Assembly (NCBI GenBank): GCA_001643675.2
Contig: LSRY02000033.1
Location: 868,001-932,000, forward strand
From: Monocercomonoides exilis
Lineage: Eukaryota > Preaxostyla > Oxymonadida > Polymastigidae
Length of the DNA: 64,000 nt
Direction: 5' to 3'
A program made the translations under genes and the position numbers. Shown in pieces: positions 10,001 through 22,600 of this stretch (position 1 is the stretch's first letter; the number at the start of each line of letters is the position of its first letter). The notes under the pieces were generated by a model that saw only the letters and a list, made by a program, of their open reading frames with translations, searched no databases and was not told where the DNA came from.

Positions 10001-13000
10001 GAAATCAGCTTCAAGAAACAAGAAAGCTGTAAATTCAGAAAAGGATTCAGAGAATCAAACAAGCAGACTCCAAAAGAGAGGGAAACAGAACAAACTTGAT
10101 GTTTCCAGGTCAAAATCGAAAATACCAACTGAAGTTTCTTCGAGAAATGCAAAGAAACTGCAAAGAAATTTAACCACAACAGCTTCTCTTTCAGCTCTTC
10201 TTCGGCATTTCCCTCAGTTTTTGCCATCGATCGAGACAGAACCCAAAATTGAAGAGGCAAAATTTTATTCTTTGCCTCCATTTGTGCAGATGCTGATGCT
10301 GCTGGAAGACAATTTGGATGAAGAGCTTGCTGCTGGGTGGCTGAATGTGTCACTTATGTCGACACATCCAACAATGTTCCATTCAATGCAGTTGCTCAGA
10401 AACCAAATGGTTTGCTGGTGTTTGTTTTTTTTATGACTCTTGTTCAATAACGTGAAAATTTTAAACGTCATTTTAATAATCTTTGAATCCTTCATGCTTG
10501 ACTTTGTATTGACTCTTTTATATATTCGAATAGGCTGATCTTATTCGCAGACTCCTTCATTGCATATCTTCTGATCATCGTTTTGTGCCTTCTGTCCATT
10601 CGCAGCCTCTTGTTGAGCTTGTTCGTTGGAGTGTTTTTCTTCTTGTTGACTCTGAAATGCTCTCAGGACTCTTGGCAATGCTGCTGTCTTGCTTGGTTCT
10701 TGGAACTGAACCAGAAAAAGCTGTTGAAGGAACATTGAACAAGGAAATGAATGAATCATCAAGAAGAAAAGTGGAGAAAGGAAAAAAGGAGGAAAAGAAA
10801 GGAGGAAAAATAATGAAGAAGAAAGGAAATGATAACATTGACAAAGAATGGAAAGATAGGTTGAAGTTCTGGATTGGCTCAAATAAAAGAAACTTGATGA
10901 AAACAAGAAAGAATCAACAGTCTTTTGAAAGCAGTGAATTTGCTAATCGCAAATGTGCCTGCTGTTTGCTGGAGCCTCAATGGGAGCACAGATTTGGAGA
11001 CGAAGACGATGAAAGGAGACCGAAGGGAGATGAAGGCAACGAATGGGATTTGCTTTCGTCTTCTTCAGAGGAAAGCGAAGGAAGTGATGGTGATGAGACG
11101 GACAACGAGACTCAGCCTATTGGAAGTGAGAGAAGCAGAAGCCTTCTGAGGAATTACTCAAGCTTCCACTCATTCAGATTGTCGTTGCAAGAGGAAGAGG
11201 AAGGAAACAGAGAAGATGAACGAAAAGAGAAGAAGAGGAGAAGGCAAAGAGAGAAGGAGATATTGAAAAGAAGCCAAAGAGATGATGAAGAGACAATCTT
11301 GTTTATTTCTTCTGAAATGGATGTGTTTCGATCATCGATGAAACATCTTGTCAAACACACTTCTGAAAGCGACAGATCTTCAGATGAACTGTCAGATGAG
11401 GAGAATAACAACATGCCACACGATGAAGATGAAGAATCACTCTCAGAGGAATCGAGAGAGAAAACGGAGAGAAAGACAAAGAAGAAGAAAGTTAATAGAA
11501 TGAAAAGCATAAATAAGAAAAGGAAGAATAAAAAAGAGAGTGAAGATGACAATTCATCTTCTGATTCAAAAGAAAATTTACTCAAAAGACGAAAAATAGA
11601 TGATGATCTTGAAGAAGAAGAAGAAGAAGAGCAAAATGACCAAAACTCTCTTTCTTTGCCTCGCTCATTCAGCCACTCTTTTGCACCAACACAAAGTGCC
11701 ATGCAACTTCTGTGGCTGCGCCAGGCAGAACAGATTATGCCATTTGCAGAAGAGATAATTCATTTGATTGACGTATGCGCCATCTATTTGAATGCACCAT
11801 TTACTTAAAATTACAAAATATAACTTATTTTTTTGGGCAAAAAAATAAATTTGTAGTTAATCGCAACGTTCTTCCCGTATTTATTCATTCCATTGACAAC
11901 TAGAGACGAATCACATGTTGAAGCATCAAATCCTTCTTTGGATGAATCAAGCCCTGAAAATGAAAACAAACAGAAAAAATCTGGAACAAAAAAACGAGAA
12001 AGCAAGTCATCTCATAGAAACAGCGCTTTGCTGATACAAAGTGAAAATGAAGAAGATGCCATTTTGTCGGATTCATCCAGCAGCGAATTTGTATTTGAAG
12101 AAAATCGAAGCGTAAATTCTGGTTATTCTGATAAAGTTCTGTTAAATAAACCAAAAAACTTGGTGGAAGGGCTTTTCATTGTGCATCCATTTGTTTGTGT
12201 GAAAGAGATGTCTCAAACAATGGATTATCAAAAGAGAACAATTCAAGAGATTGTTTTTCCATCTTCCACAAACAAAACTCGCGAAAATTCTGCAAAGAAG
12301 TTATCAACAGGCCAATTGAATAGCGAAATGACTCAACCAAAAATTGTGACAGAAATAAGAGTTCTTTCGGCTGCTTCTCTTTCAAACACACACCATTCTT
12401 CCTCAACAGCAACAGATGGTCAACTGCTGACAACAACTCATCCATCAACAACTTCACCGTCAATATCTTCTGTTCAGCCATCTGTTAGAGCATTACATGA
12501 ATCTCTTTCCACACTATCAGACAGATTCTGGATTGAGTGCATCAAAGAAGACATTCAATATGCATTTTTAGCAGGGCAGTCAGATAAACAAAGAAAGCAG
12601 ATCACTCCTGTTTCTGTTTCTGTTTCTGTCACTGTTCCTGATGATTCCCTTGAATCTTCTGATAACGTTGAATTTATAAACAGAAAACATAAGCTGTCCC
12701 CACAAATAATAATAAACATGTTTCTCTCTTTAATTCAATGTGATAGTCGCTTGAAATCTCTCAAGTTTCACATGATCCATTTTCTTCGTAAGCTTGCTGA
12801 AATTCAACTTCCTCAATTTTTGGTTCCATTGCTCATATCTGAAAAGGAATCGAATGGAAAATATTCAAAAGGGAAACAGAAGGCTAAAGGATCTTTCAAG
12901 CAAACAACTTCAGATTATTTGTCTGTTCAAAACATTTCAAAATTGAAAACTCGATTCTCATCAACCCTTTTCTCGTATTCCAATCGAATTTCACTTGTTT

Positions 13001-15786
13001 TGCCTTCAGCATCGCTTGTTCTTAACAGCAACAGAGACCTTCACACAACATCTGTTTGCTGCTCCATGCTGCTTTCTTTGGTCCCTCGTTCTGCCCAGCA
13101 TCGTGTGTGGAGTCTTCTCGTGTGCCGTTGCATTGAACAAGTGAAAGGACACAATTGTTCATGGTGTCAGCAATCACAGGCAAGAAATGCAGATTCTTTT
13201 GAAAGTGGAGGTGTTTATAGCCAGTCTCAGCGCGATGAAATGAAATCCATGTTCAGATTCCATTGTTTATCACTCGCACATTCACTTGATTTGCTTCGAA
13301 TTGCGTTGACATGTTCCCCTTTGAGCATTCTTCATGAAGAAGCAGAAGAAGCTGTTCGAGTTGTTATTGAAAAAGTGTGCATTTCTGGCACTTGGATGGA
13401 TGAAAACGATGATCAGCTGGAAAAGAGTGGAGTGTGGAGCAAAAGCAGAGGATGGTCTGAGGAATTCAATAGAGAGAATTCTGCAATGATTCATTCAAAG
13501 GCAACAAAGAAGTATTCAAAAAACAAAAATAATGAGGATAAAGTTGCAGACAAAAGAAAAGAGGCAATTCAGAAGATGAAACCGCTCAGCGATGGATTGA
13601 GCTTTGCATCAAAAGAAGTCAGTGAAGAGGAATGGAATACCCCGACATGTGGATGCATATTGATGGAAGCTGCAATGAAGGCAATTGCTGCGCCTTTCTT
13701 GTCACTGCTAAATGATCTCTCCACTCTTGAAACAGTCAATTCAATGCTTCAGTCGATTGTTGCTGCATCTTCTTACTCTCATCAGAAACAGGTGAGACCA
13801 ACCGCTGAAAAAGGAGTTGAACGCAAAATACCATCTGGTGAAGAGGCAAGAGAGATCGGGCCTATTTCCACACCTGGAATTCCTGATGAAGCAGATGCAG
13901 ACTCAGAGCATAATTCTCCGAAATTGTCTTCTTTGGCAAATGGTGAATCAGCTTCTGCCTCAGCTTCATATTCATCTTCGTCTTCTGTGATCACACCATC
14001 CACCACACCTCAACTTCGCCAGGCGCACGAAGCTCTTATCAGAGCAGGACTTTTCTCTCCGTCGCTGCTGAGAACTCCCTTCGAGACACCTGGCTCTCTT
14101 TTATCTGCCAGATACACACCGTCTTCTGCGATGGGCTCAGCAATTTCTTCATCAAGTGCCAATATGCGCGTTGCAAAGACACCAGCCGCACTGACTTCAC
14201 TTCCTTTGTCTCCAACTTCTCCTGTTTCTCCGTCTGTGGTTTCTTCTGCAGACGCTGCTGAAATGGCATCATCTCCTGGAATTGCTTATAGAACACCAAC
14301 TGAATCTGCCATAGGCCATTTACATACATCGGCGCGAAATCGACCAAAGGAAGCAGAGACTCCATCTAACAATGAAATGCCTGTATATAGTCACCACCAT
14401 CGCTTCCTTCTTCGTTATGCAATTGCTGTTCTCCGCTTTCTTTTTGTGTTTATTCATTCACACCCACAAACATTGCTTGCAAAGTACTCAGAACAGATGA
14501 GAAAGCACAGGAAACAAGAACGCTATTCACTTTCACTAAATCCAGATGAGTTGATAACAAATTCGACAACAATTTCGAATTCCTATCTTTTGACTACTTT
14601 GGGATACTTACACACAGACTCAACACATCACATTCATTCTTCTGCTTCTGCTTCTGCTTCTGCTTCTGCTTCCACATCGTCCTCGTCTTATTCTCCATTC
14701 AGCTCAGCAGAACAAGAACGGCCAGTCATTCATCTATCAACTGTCACTCGAGATAGACTCAGCTGCACAGCCTTCCTTCTTCTTTTCCGCATCATTCGCA
14801 CAACTCCAATTCCGTCTGTTCCATTGAATCAGCTTTTGAACTTTGGCCGATGGGAAGAAGCTGCTCTCCTATGCACGTCTCATCCATCGTTGCATGTACG
14901 TAGAAATTGTCTTTCCGAGCTGCTTCGACACCTTCATGGCAAGTCTCTTGATGTTAAGCACTTGGCAATACTTCCTCTGTTTCTGCTGGAAGAGAAAGTT
15001 GTAGCAAAAGAAATATATGAGGATGAAAGCAAAGGCAGCAGCGAATATGAGGAAGACAGGGCCAAATCAAAACGGCCTCCATCAAATGCGAAAGATCAAA
15101 ATATGCTTTCTTATTCACTAAGCTTGCAACTGGTGAGTGAAAGTGCGCAGAGAATAATTGAGAAAGAAATGAAGATGCTGAGAAACGAGTGGTGGAGATT
15201 AGTTCAAAAAATACAAGCAGAGGCACCGAAGATTGATGCATCATCAGCACTTCCTGAGAGATCTCTGCCATTTTTGATCCACTTTGTTGCACACCATCCA
15301 TTCCTCCGCCAAGCATTGTCTCATCCTCCCTCAGGATTATCTGCCTCATCAACTTCAGTGAATTCGGAGAGTTCTTTCCCTTCTCCAACATTTAAGAGCG
15401 CGATGTGGTTTGCGAGATATGTCCTTCATTTCTTCGTTTCAAATGTTCTGACTGTTCCTCAAACAAGAACAGATATAATCGACGAATCACTTTCATTTAT
15501 TCGATCTTCGTTGGACTCCATTTCGCAAAACAGCATTCCTCTTTCTGTTGTCTGCGCGATTGTCGATTTCCTGATGGAAGGGAAAGAAGAAAAAGAGAAG
15601 AAGAAAGAACAACGAAGAAAGAGTAAAAATAAAGCTGTCACTGAAATGAGCACATCCACAACCAGTCTGCTGATGAAAGGGATGTTTGCGTTGGGAACAG
15701 GAAAAGATACAAGAGAGCGAGTAATTGGAGAGATTTTGACTCAAATTACGTTGTCGTCAATTCACAATATATTAAATAAAAAATAA
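7075..15786 (+). CDS. PDS5: PDS5-type sister-chromatid cohesion protein, expanded
   Basis: Supported exons: 7253..7441, 7545..7726, 7774..7900, 8010..8116, 8231..8453, 8653..8751, 8876..9002, 9139..10409, 10534..11772, 11857..15786. Phases close at every join, giving about 2,497 residues. The true first exon is uncertain; ATG-initiated 7075..7089 splices in phase. PDS5 proteins are HEAT-repeat regulators that bind the cohesin kleisin and control loading and release; animal forms are about 1,340-1,450 aa. Signatures: ALCITVELLRLYAPQIPF (family: adILRiYAPdaPy), LQKMANLKAFVLLLDIEDEHL, YEAAPSTLFYVYPLIEAEL, SAIRIRFVEFIYQLF, VFLKRITDTYEVVR and LLMRTEDANATIRLSA. The rest is divergent, with acidic and basic Lys/Glu/Ser tracts (10780-11640) and a Ser/Ala tract (14635-14690). 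Introns mostly start GTTTGN. The family call rests on the N-terminal third. Confidence 0.8.
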
Positions 15787-15937
15787 CTGAGCTTCATGGA
15801 CAAAATCTCTGTTTTTGACCATGTTTTTCATTGTTTTATTGTTCCTCCTTTTCATTTCAAATAAAAAATCATTTCAATCTGTTTTTAAAAGCTAATAAAC
15901 AAAAATAATACTTGAAATTTATAAAACAATTTATTAA

Positions 15938-16762
15938 TTATATTAATTCCAAATGTTTTGATTTTAAATGATCTGCAAGCGAACGATATCTTCCACAAAT
16001 GACAGCTCCATTGTCAATCGATCCTGAACCTGTTTCACCAGCGAGCTCAGGAATATCCGTTTTTGCTCTTGCAAATACAAAGCGGTTCATCTCAAACACA
16101 GGATCTATCTTCTCTGGATCAGTTTTTAATGCAGGATTTTTTTGAATTCCTTTGAAATTATCATCTGTCTCCATCATAACCATTGTATTGATGTGTTCAT
16201 CACATAATTTTGTGAAATCTGCATGAAATACTCTTTCTTGCTTTGACATGCAAGAGGCAGCCTTCTATAGAAATAGGTTTAGTTAATAATGGTGCATTCA
16301 AAAACATAAAAACAAACAGCATTATAACGAAGAAATCGATAATGAGATTGGATTTTGTGAAGTCGAATTCGAAAATAACTCTTTAACAACCAGTTATAGC
16401 GTAAAAGCGATAAATCTGTAACTCCTGTTTCATCTTCTCTAAGAATGTTTATTAAGAATTGCGACAATAATTATAGCAAACTTTAAAATCTTATTTTTTG
16501 AAATATCTGACAATGCTTGTTGAAGCTCTTCCACAAGATGCTCTTCATATGGCAATAGATCTGGAGCACATTTTTCGTTTCTCCAAGCTTCAATAAATCG
16601 AGGTATTACCATATTCTCTGATGAAATACTCGAACTTACTCCAATTTTTGATTCGAGATCGATTCCAAGGGCACGAGCAGTGGACAACTCTCCTCTTGAT
16701 AATGTTTCCCTTTTAATTGTTGTTGGACCAATGACATCTGTATATTGTTCCGGGAACGCCAT
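15938..16762 (-). CDS. GINS4: GINS complex subunit SLD5
   Basis: Minus-strand exons complement(16482..16762), complement(16318..16438) and complement(15938..16264); introns of 43 nt (GTTTGC...CTTAG) and 53 nt (GTTTGT...ATAG). The product is 242 residues, against about 223 in human SLD5. GINS (SLD5-PSF1-PSF2-PSF3) is part of the CMG replicative helicase. Visible features: the A-domain stretch IPRFIEAWRNEKCAPDLLPYEEHLVEEL, which matches the family pattern LEQAW-NEK-APELL, then RLHKIQSHYRFL in the next helix. The C-terminal B domain follows with EMNRFVFARAKTDI and ends with the short hydrophobic tail KHLELI. Start and stop fit the family ends. Its start faces the N-myristoyltransferase start 159 bp away, which suggests a divergent promoter. 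Confidence 0.85.
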
Positions 16763-16921
16763 TTAAAAACAAATATTAAATGAAAAAATAAAAAGCAATA
16801 AATTAATATTGGGATATCCATTTATGATGTTCGTTACATCCAAGAATTATTGAAAATGAGTATTTGCCAAAAATTAAATTCTTATGCAAAATCTTTGTAA
16901 CCAATTGTGGTTCAAAAGATC

Positions 16922-19023
16922 ATGAGTGAAGAAAAACAAAGCCAGACATCAATTCCAGAAGAGTCATCATTGTCCAAAGATGATGTTTTGAATGTCAAAG
17001 AGCTTTCTACAGTAATTAATCCCCCTTCTTTACCTTCTACCGAAAAAGAAGCTTCTGAACAAGCCAAAGAAATTGAACAGAAATTACGTAAATACTACAT
17101 TGTTGAAGATAAAGATGAACCAACTCAAAAAGAACATAAATTTTGGAATACACAGCCAGTTATTCCATCACCAGAAAAAGCACCAAAATCATTCCAAGAG
17201 GTATCAGAGATTGAATCTCGTGAAGCAAAGCTGGCAATTCTAAAGCACGAACCACTTCCAATACCATCTCCATTCGAATGGTTCGATTTTAATGATAATG
17301 ATTCTGAGCAAATGCAGGATCTTTATGATCTTTTGGCTGAAAACTATGTTGAAGACTCTGATTCTTGGTTCCAATTTAGCTACTCACAAAAATGTATTAA
17401 ATGGGCAATTAACGTTCCTGGAACTCCAAGCGATTGGAAGCTTGGAGTGAGAACATCCGATAAGAAAGTAATGGTTGCTTTTATTTCAGCTGTTCCATGC
17501 AGGGTGTTTGTTGGAGGAAAATTAATCGATTCTGTTATTATTGACTTTTTATGCGTTCACAAATCGTTGCGATCAAAACGTTTAGCTCCTCTGATGATTA
17601 AAGAAATCACACGTAGAGTCAATTGTCACGGCACATTCACTGCTATTTATACTTGTTTGTTTAATTACGATTTTTTTAGATAATATTTTATAAAACTGTA
17701 TTTCTTTTTATACAATAATTTTTGCAGCTGGAACATTACTGCCCACGCCTTTTACAACTACTCAATATTATCATAGATCTATCAATGTCGATAAACTTCT
17801 TGATGTTAGATTTACAGGTATTCCAAAATTGATGAATCGAGAAAGGCTCCACAAGTTATACAGAATCCAATCAAAAATAAACACGAAAGGATGGAGGTTT
17901 GTTTTTTCATTTCAAGTGAATTTTTATCTCGTTTCTATTTAATGACAATTTTAACCGAACAAACTTTATTTTAATGATTCGAATTCTTGTTAAGGCCATT
18001 TCGCGCATCAGATGCACCAGAAGCGATGGAAAAGCTGAACACTTTCCTCCGAACAAACTTTGATGTTTCTATGCAATTCTCGTCCATTGAAGAGTTCACA
18101 CACATATTCACCACACGTCCAGGCGTCGTCTACACTTTCGTCATTGAGAATGAAAATGCAAAAGGAAAGAAGGCAGAAAAGGCAGCAAAAACAGCACCAA
18201 AAGACAAAAGCACGAGCCAGGCACAGATCATGCAACTTTTGGAAGAGCAGCAGCCAAAAGGAAAAGGAAAGAAAAATAAGAAAGGCAAAAAAGAAGAAGC
18301 TGCAAAAGAAGAAAAGAAAGAGGCACCTAAGCCAAAACCAAAAGCAAAAGCTGCTAATGAATCCAAAGAGACAAAAAAAGAGAAAGAAGAAGACGCTCCG
18401 GTGGCTTCTTCATCAACTCAGCCTTCCTCTTCTTTATCTCCATCTTCCGCTTCTTCTTCTTCTTCTTCTTCTTCTTCAGCCACACCATCATCATCCCAAC
18501 CAGAATCAACTTCTGACAACATAAAGGCATTTATATCATTCTATGTTGTGCAGTCATCAGTTCATGGCTCTACAAAATACTCTCATATCACCACTGGCTA
18601 TCTCTACTATTACTTTGTGCCTCAAAAGGACTACGACGATGCTGTTCGCGCTTCCTCATCTCTTTCAGCTGTGGAAACATTTGCTTCAGTTGCTCCTCCG
18701 ATCCTCACTGAAATGGTTGAAAATGTTCTGGTTGAAGGAAAGAAAATCGGAATTGATGTCATGAACTGCCTTGACATCATGATGAACCCAATGTTCTTGA
18801 AAGACTTGAAATTTGGTCCTGGAGATGGTAGACTCAATTATTATGTGTATGTAGTATTATTTGATTTTAATTATTTGACAAAATATTATTTACGTTTACA
18901 ATTTATTTTTTTTTTTCTTCTTTTTCTTAATTTTTATGTTTTCATACTCTTTGTGCTTTCAATAGCTACAACTTGGCAGTTCCCCAGATCAAAACGGACA
19001 AACTTGCTGTTGTCCTTGTGTAA
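16922..19023 (+). CDS. NMT1: Glycylpeptide N-myristoyltransferase with internal low-complexity insert
   Basis: Exons 16922..17654, 17728..17896, 17995..18846 and 18966..19023 (introns 73, 98 and 119 nt; GTTTGT, GTTTGT, GTATGT) give 603 residues. The enzyme transfers myristate from myristoyl-CoA to N-terminal Gly of substrate proteins. Signatures: YYIVEDKDEPTQ, FWNTQPV, PLPIPSPFEWFDFN, LAENYVEDSDSWFQFSYS, FLCVHKSLRSKRLAPLMIKE (acyl-CoA binding loop), then HRSINVDKLLDVRF and GDGRLNYYVYNLAVPQI. It ends KLAVVLV, as expected for a family in which the terminal carboxylate takes part in catalysis. Oddly, between TFVIENEN and ISFYVV, two strands that are adjacent in normal NMTs, about 125 residues of Lys/Glu/Ala/Pro and poly-Ser are inserted (18145-18525). 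ATG 16922 was chosen over a GTG upstream. Confidence 0.95.
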
Positions 19024-19148
19024 GTATTTTTGATTTGCATTTATCTTTTCATGATAGACATTTTTTCCATTTAATACAGTTTATTTCATTCCCTTTCTCA
19101 TTTCAAGGCTCATACGTTTCCAAACATTCATAAAATACATGTATTTAG

Positions 19149-19352
19149 ATGAATAGTAAAAAGCTCTTCGTTGATAAAAAAGGATTCAAAATTGAACAAA
19201 ATATTATTTCAACAATCAAAGATGTTTTAAAAAATGAAGAAATAGAAGTGATATCACAATGCTCAAAGGCAAATATAGTTTGACATGATGTTTGAAGGAT
19301 AGAATTAGTTTATGAAGTGCATATTGATTAGAAAGATATTAAAACTTTGTGA
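19149..19352 (+). CDS. Possible tiny two-exon gene of unknown function
   Basis: ATG at 19149 opens 43 codons to 19277, followed by a GTTTGA donor, a 54-nt candidate intron ending GATTAG at 19331, and six more codons and TGA at 19352. The product would be 49 residues, Lys/Ile-rich (starts MNSKKLFVDKKGFK). It would end 3 bp short of the stop of the convergent Dpy-30 gene. Against it: the short length and no recognised family. The donor matches the local consensus, which is the main support. Confidence 0.25.
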
Positions 19353-19354
19353 AG

Positions 19355-19607
19355 CTACTTCTTTCTTTTCACATTATTTCTTAGCAAATATGATGCGAGC
19401 CAATGAAGTGGATTTAATGGTGATTCTGGATCAATTGGTTTTTCTGAAAGTCAGCAAAAATTAGAAACCGTAAAGTTAGATATTTATCAAAAAATCATAA
19501 AAACCTGCTTCTTTTAGTAAAGCTTCAAGAGCAGGCAACAAAGCTGGCATAACGTTTTTCTCTAAATATTCAGTAGTTTCTTCTTTGGAAACAAGTTGGT
19601 TACTCAT
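19355..19607 (-). CDS. DPY30: Dpy-30 motif protein
   Basis: Minus-strand exons complement(19505..19607) and complement(19355..19443), separated by a 61-nt intron, give 63 residues. The joined sequence YLEKNVMPALLPALEALLKEA followed by NPLHWLASYLLRNN is the Dpy-30 dimerisation motif: a helix starting YL...V-P-LL, a turn, then P-(E/H)-(F/W)-LA-YLL-NN. Such modules dock onto amphipathic helices, either in COMPASS/SET1 histone methyltransferase complexes or in ciliary radial spokes and RII-like assemblies. At this length it is almost the bare motif. Given the ciliary genes immediately downstream, an axonemal role is possible, but a chromatin role is equally consistent with the sequence. Confidence 0.8.
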
Positions 19608-19699
19608 TCCTTGTAGTAAAATAACTGTTGTTCAGTAATCAACCTAAGCCCATAACCATTTTTTCTTTCCCACAATTCATTTTTGGGAAACCGTTTAGA

Positions 19700-22600
19700 A
19701 TGAAAAGTGCCCAAATACGGCCTTCTACAACGAAAATGGATGAATCGACATTAAAACTGCAAACAAAAACGTTAACACGTTTCCAAAGAACAGCCAAACC
19801 AATTCAGAAAGAACAACCTGGCACAAAACCAACACCAACATCTCTTGCGACACCTCTTTCAAATCATCTGGGCGAAGATCCTCTTTATGGTCTTAAAATT
19901 CGACCTAAGCAATGTAGTTTTACCAGTTACGAAGTCGGAAAATCATATTCTTTTTTCTTCTCTGTTACAAATGCTGAAAAACACGTTATTCATGTTCGCG
20001 TGATTCCACCTCTAAATCAACATTTCACTCTTCTTGAAAATGGAAAAAGTGAGAGAACAACAGGAACAATAGCTCCTGGACTGAGCATTGGATATGAACT
20101 TATTTTTATGCCCACACACCTTCATCCAATCAATGATTCTTTAATAATACAAACAGAACAAGGATCCATTGCATATGAAATTTCTGCTCAACTTCCAACA
20201 CCAATAATTACTCTTCCTCAAATCATTGATTGCGGGCCGTGCTATGCGGATAGATCAAAGCGCATTTCAATTCCATTTCGTAATCTGGGAGGACGGGGGA
20301 CATTCGCGTTTGTTCGTGGTAAAAATGGTTTGCCAAGAGAGCATTTTTGAAATTTTTGATGAAATGTTAACATCACTTTGTGTGTTTTCTTGCACTGGTA
20401 TTTGACTTTATCTCTTTTAGATATGAAGGATTTAAGTTTAGCTACGCTGTTACTTCGAAAAAGAGCTGTAGAGCATGCGGAAGGAAAGCGTGAATCGCGG
20501 ATGCCCGCAGAAGGAGAAGAAGTTGATGATCTTCCAGAATTTCTTTTTACTCAGCACTTCATGATTGAGCCTCAATTCTTCCATCTTGAAAGTGGAGATG
20601 AAATAACGCTTCATGTGACTTTCTTTCCAACAAGCCCATTGAAAGATGTTGTGATTGAAGAAGAAGAGACAGAAGGATCTTCTGAAAGGAACAGTGTTTC
20701 GTCACGCCAGCTCAAAAATGAGGCGGATGATGGTCTGTCTTTTTTTATGATATTTATGAAATCCAATCAATTAATCTTCTTTCCTGGTTATTTTGTCTCA
20801 TTTATCTTTTAATGGTTTTTTTAATTAATTGCAATTCACAATCTGCAACACTTCTGTTTCGCTTAGTTCGATCGGATGCTGTTTCCTTCCCAATTGCAGG
20901 TGACATTCTTTTAAAGTGCAATGACTGTATGGACATGCCAATCTACATTTTGGGGCAGTGTGTTCACCCGTGGGCAGATATCCCGAAGGACAAGGAAGTT
21001 GACCAGCCTTCAGAATGGAGAGAGACTAAAGGCGCTGAAAGAGAGCTATCAGATGAAGGTTTGAAAGAGCATTTGTTTAACTTGAAAAATCAACTTGTTG
21101 TTTATTCATTGCCTCATTGCTAATACGCACATTATTTCATTATTTTTTATTAGAACTGATTTCACAATCAAAATCAACCAAAGATCCATTCTTTATGGTT
21201 TCACCGCCTCCACCTCGGAATATTTTCTTCGGTCCAACTCCTTTCAATGCAATAAACACTCAGACAAGTTTGTCTTGTTTTTGTCTCTGAACTTCGGAAA
21301 TTTTTATTTTTGAACTTTCATTTTGAATTATTATTTTTTTTTTTTTTAAAATGCATATCTTCATTTTAAAATGAACATCCATCAAATCAAAACGCTTCAC
21401 TTTCCATTCTCAGTAACCATCAGAAATCCATGTCCACTTCCATTTCCATTCATCTGGTATTTCTACGATGCACCGCGTGATTACATCAACGGCATTCCAT
21501 TGTCTCTTCCTGCTGGTGCCTCATCATCTTCTCATCTTCTAACTCCTTCGCTACCTTTCCTCTCCGTCCAGCCACAATTCGGCATCATCAACCCAAACTC
21601 CACTTTGACATTCACAATCGCCTTCAATCCCACAAAGACATCCAGCAGCTCTTCATCATCTTCTCCACAATCCACATCACCCAACTCAATTCGGACTCTT
21701 TTCGACTTCTTCCTCTTCTTCTTTGCAGATCTCTCCACCCCTCTTCCTTCTGGCCCCTCTGCTCCCAACCGGTTCTTCAACGACACATTCGATGCTCTTT
21801 CTGAGGAGTTCCTTGAGCGTGTTGTCCGCACCAACAAAGGGCGCTCTCTGCTCTACACATTCCACGCTGCTGGCTCTGCTGTCGCGCCTGTCGTGTCCAT
21901 CCAGCCTCCATTCCTCTACTTGACAGACGGCGCTGCTTCCCTCGACGCCAATCTGAGTGCCAACACAAACAGAGATGGAGGCAGCACACAGAAGATGAAG
22001 GAGAATGGAGCAGGGCCACTTTCTTCGATGAGGAGCAGAGGATTTCCAGGGGCGTCTGAAGGCGATGGAGATGATGAGCCTCCTGTTTGTCTGTCTCCTC
22101 TGCCTCCTTCTGTTGAAGCACAGTCGAAGCAGCCGACATTTGACATAGCTCCAACAGCGACGTTTGGTGTGCTGCGTGTTGGCACTCCAGAGACGCGGAT
22201 GATATCGATTGTGAACAGCAGCCAGTCCCAGCTGGATTTTGAGTGGGTGCTGGAGAGAGTGGTGTCAGTGAAGAGGGGCGCTGATGGGAATGCTGATGAA
22301 GGTTTGATTATTTTCATTTTGTTATTGAAATCTATTTTGTTTTATGTTTGCAATTCTAACTGTGTGTGATTAAATATGTTTTATTTTTATTTTTATTTTA
22401 ATTTTTATCATTATCTCAGAAACATCAGCCGAAGGTATAGCATTTGCGTCTGTTTCACCTGCAAAAGGCAGACTGCAAGCAGAAGATGTGCATCCAACCG
22501 GTCTCTCCTTCGGTGCAGACAGAGGAGGCATCTACCGCGCTGAATTCTCTTTGAGATGCGAAGGGTCGCTTGCAATTGTCCCGTTTGCTGTCACGTTTGC

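Noticed and set aside
18060-18524. 154-codon plus-strand frame overlapping N-myristoyltransferase
   Set aside because: A shifted frame through the Lys/Glu/Ser insert; the NMT frame is joined on both sides by conserved motifs.
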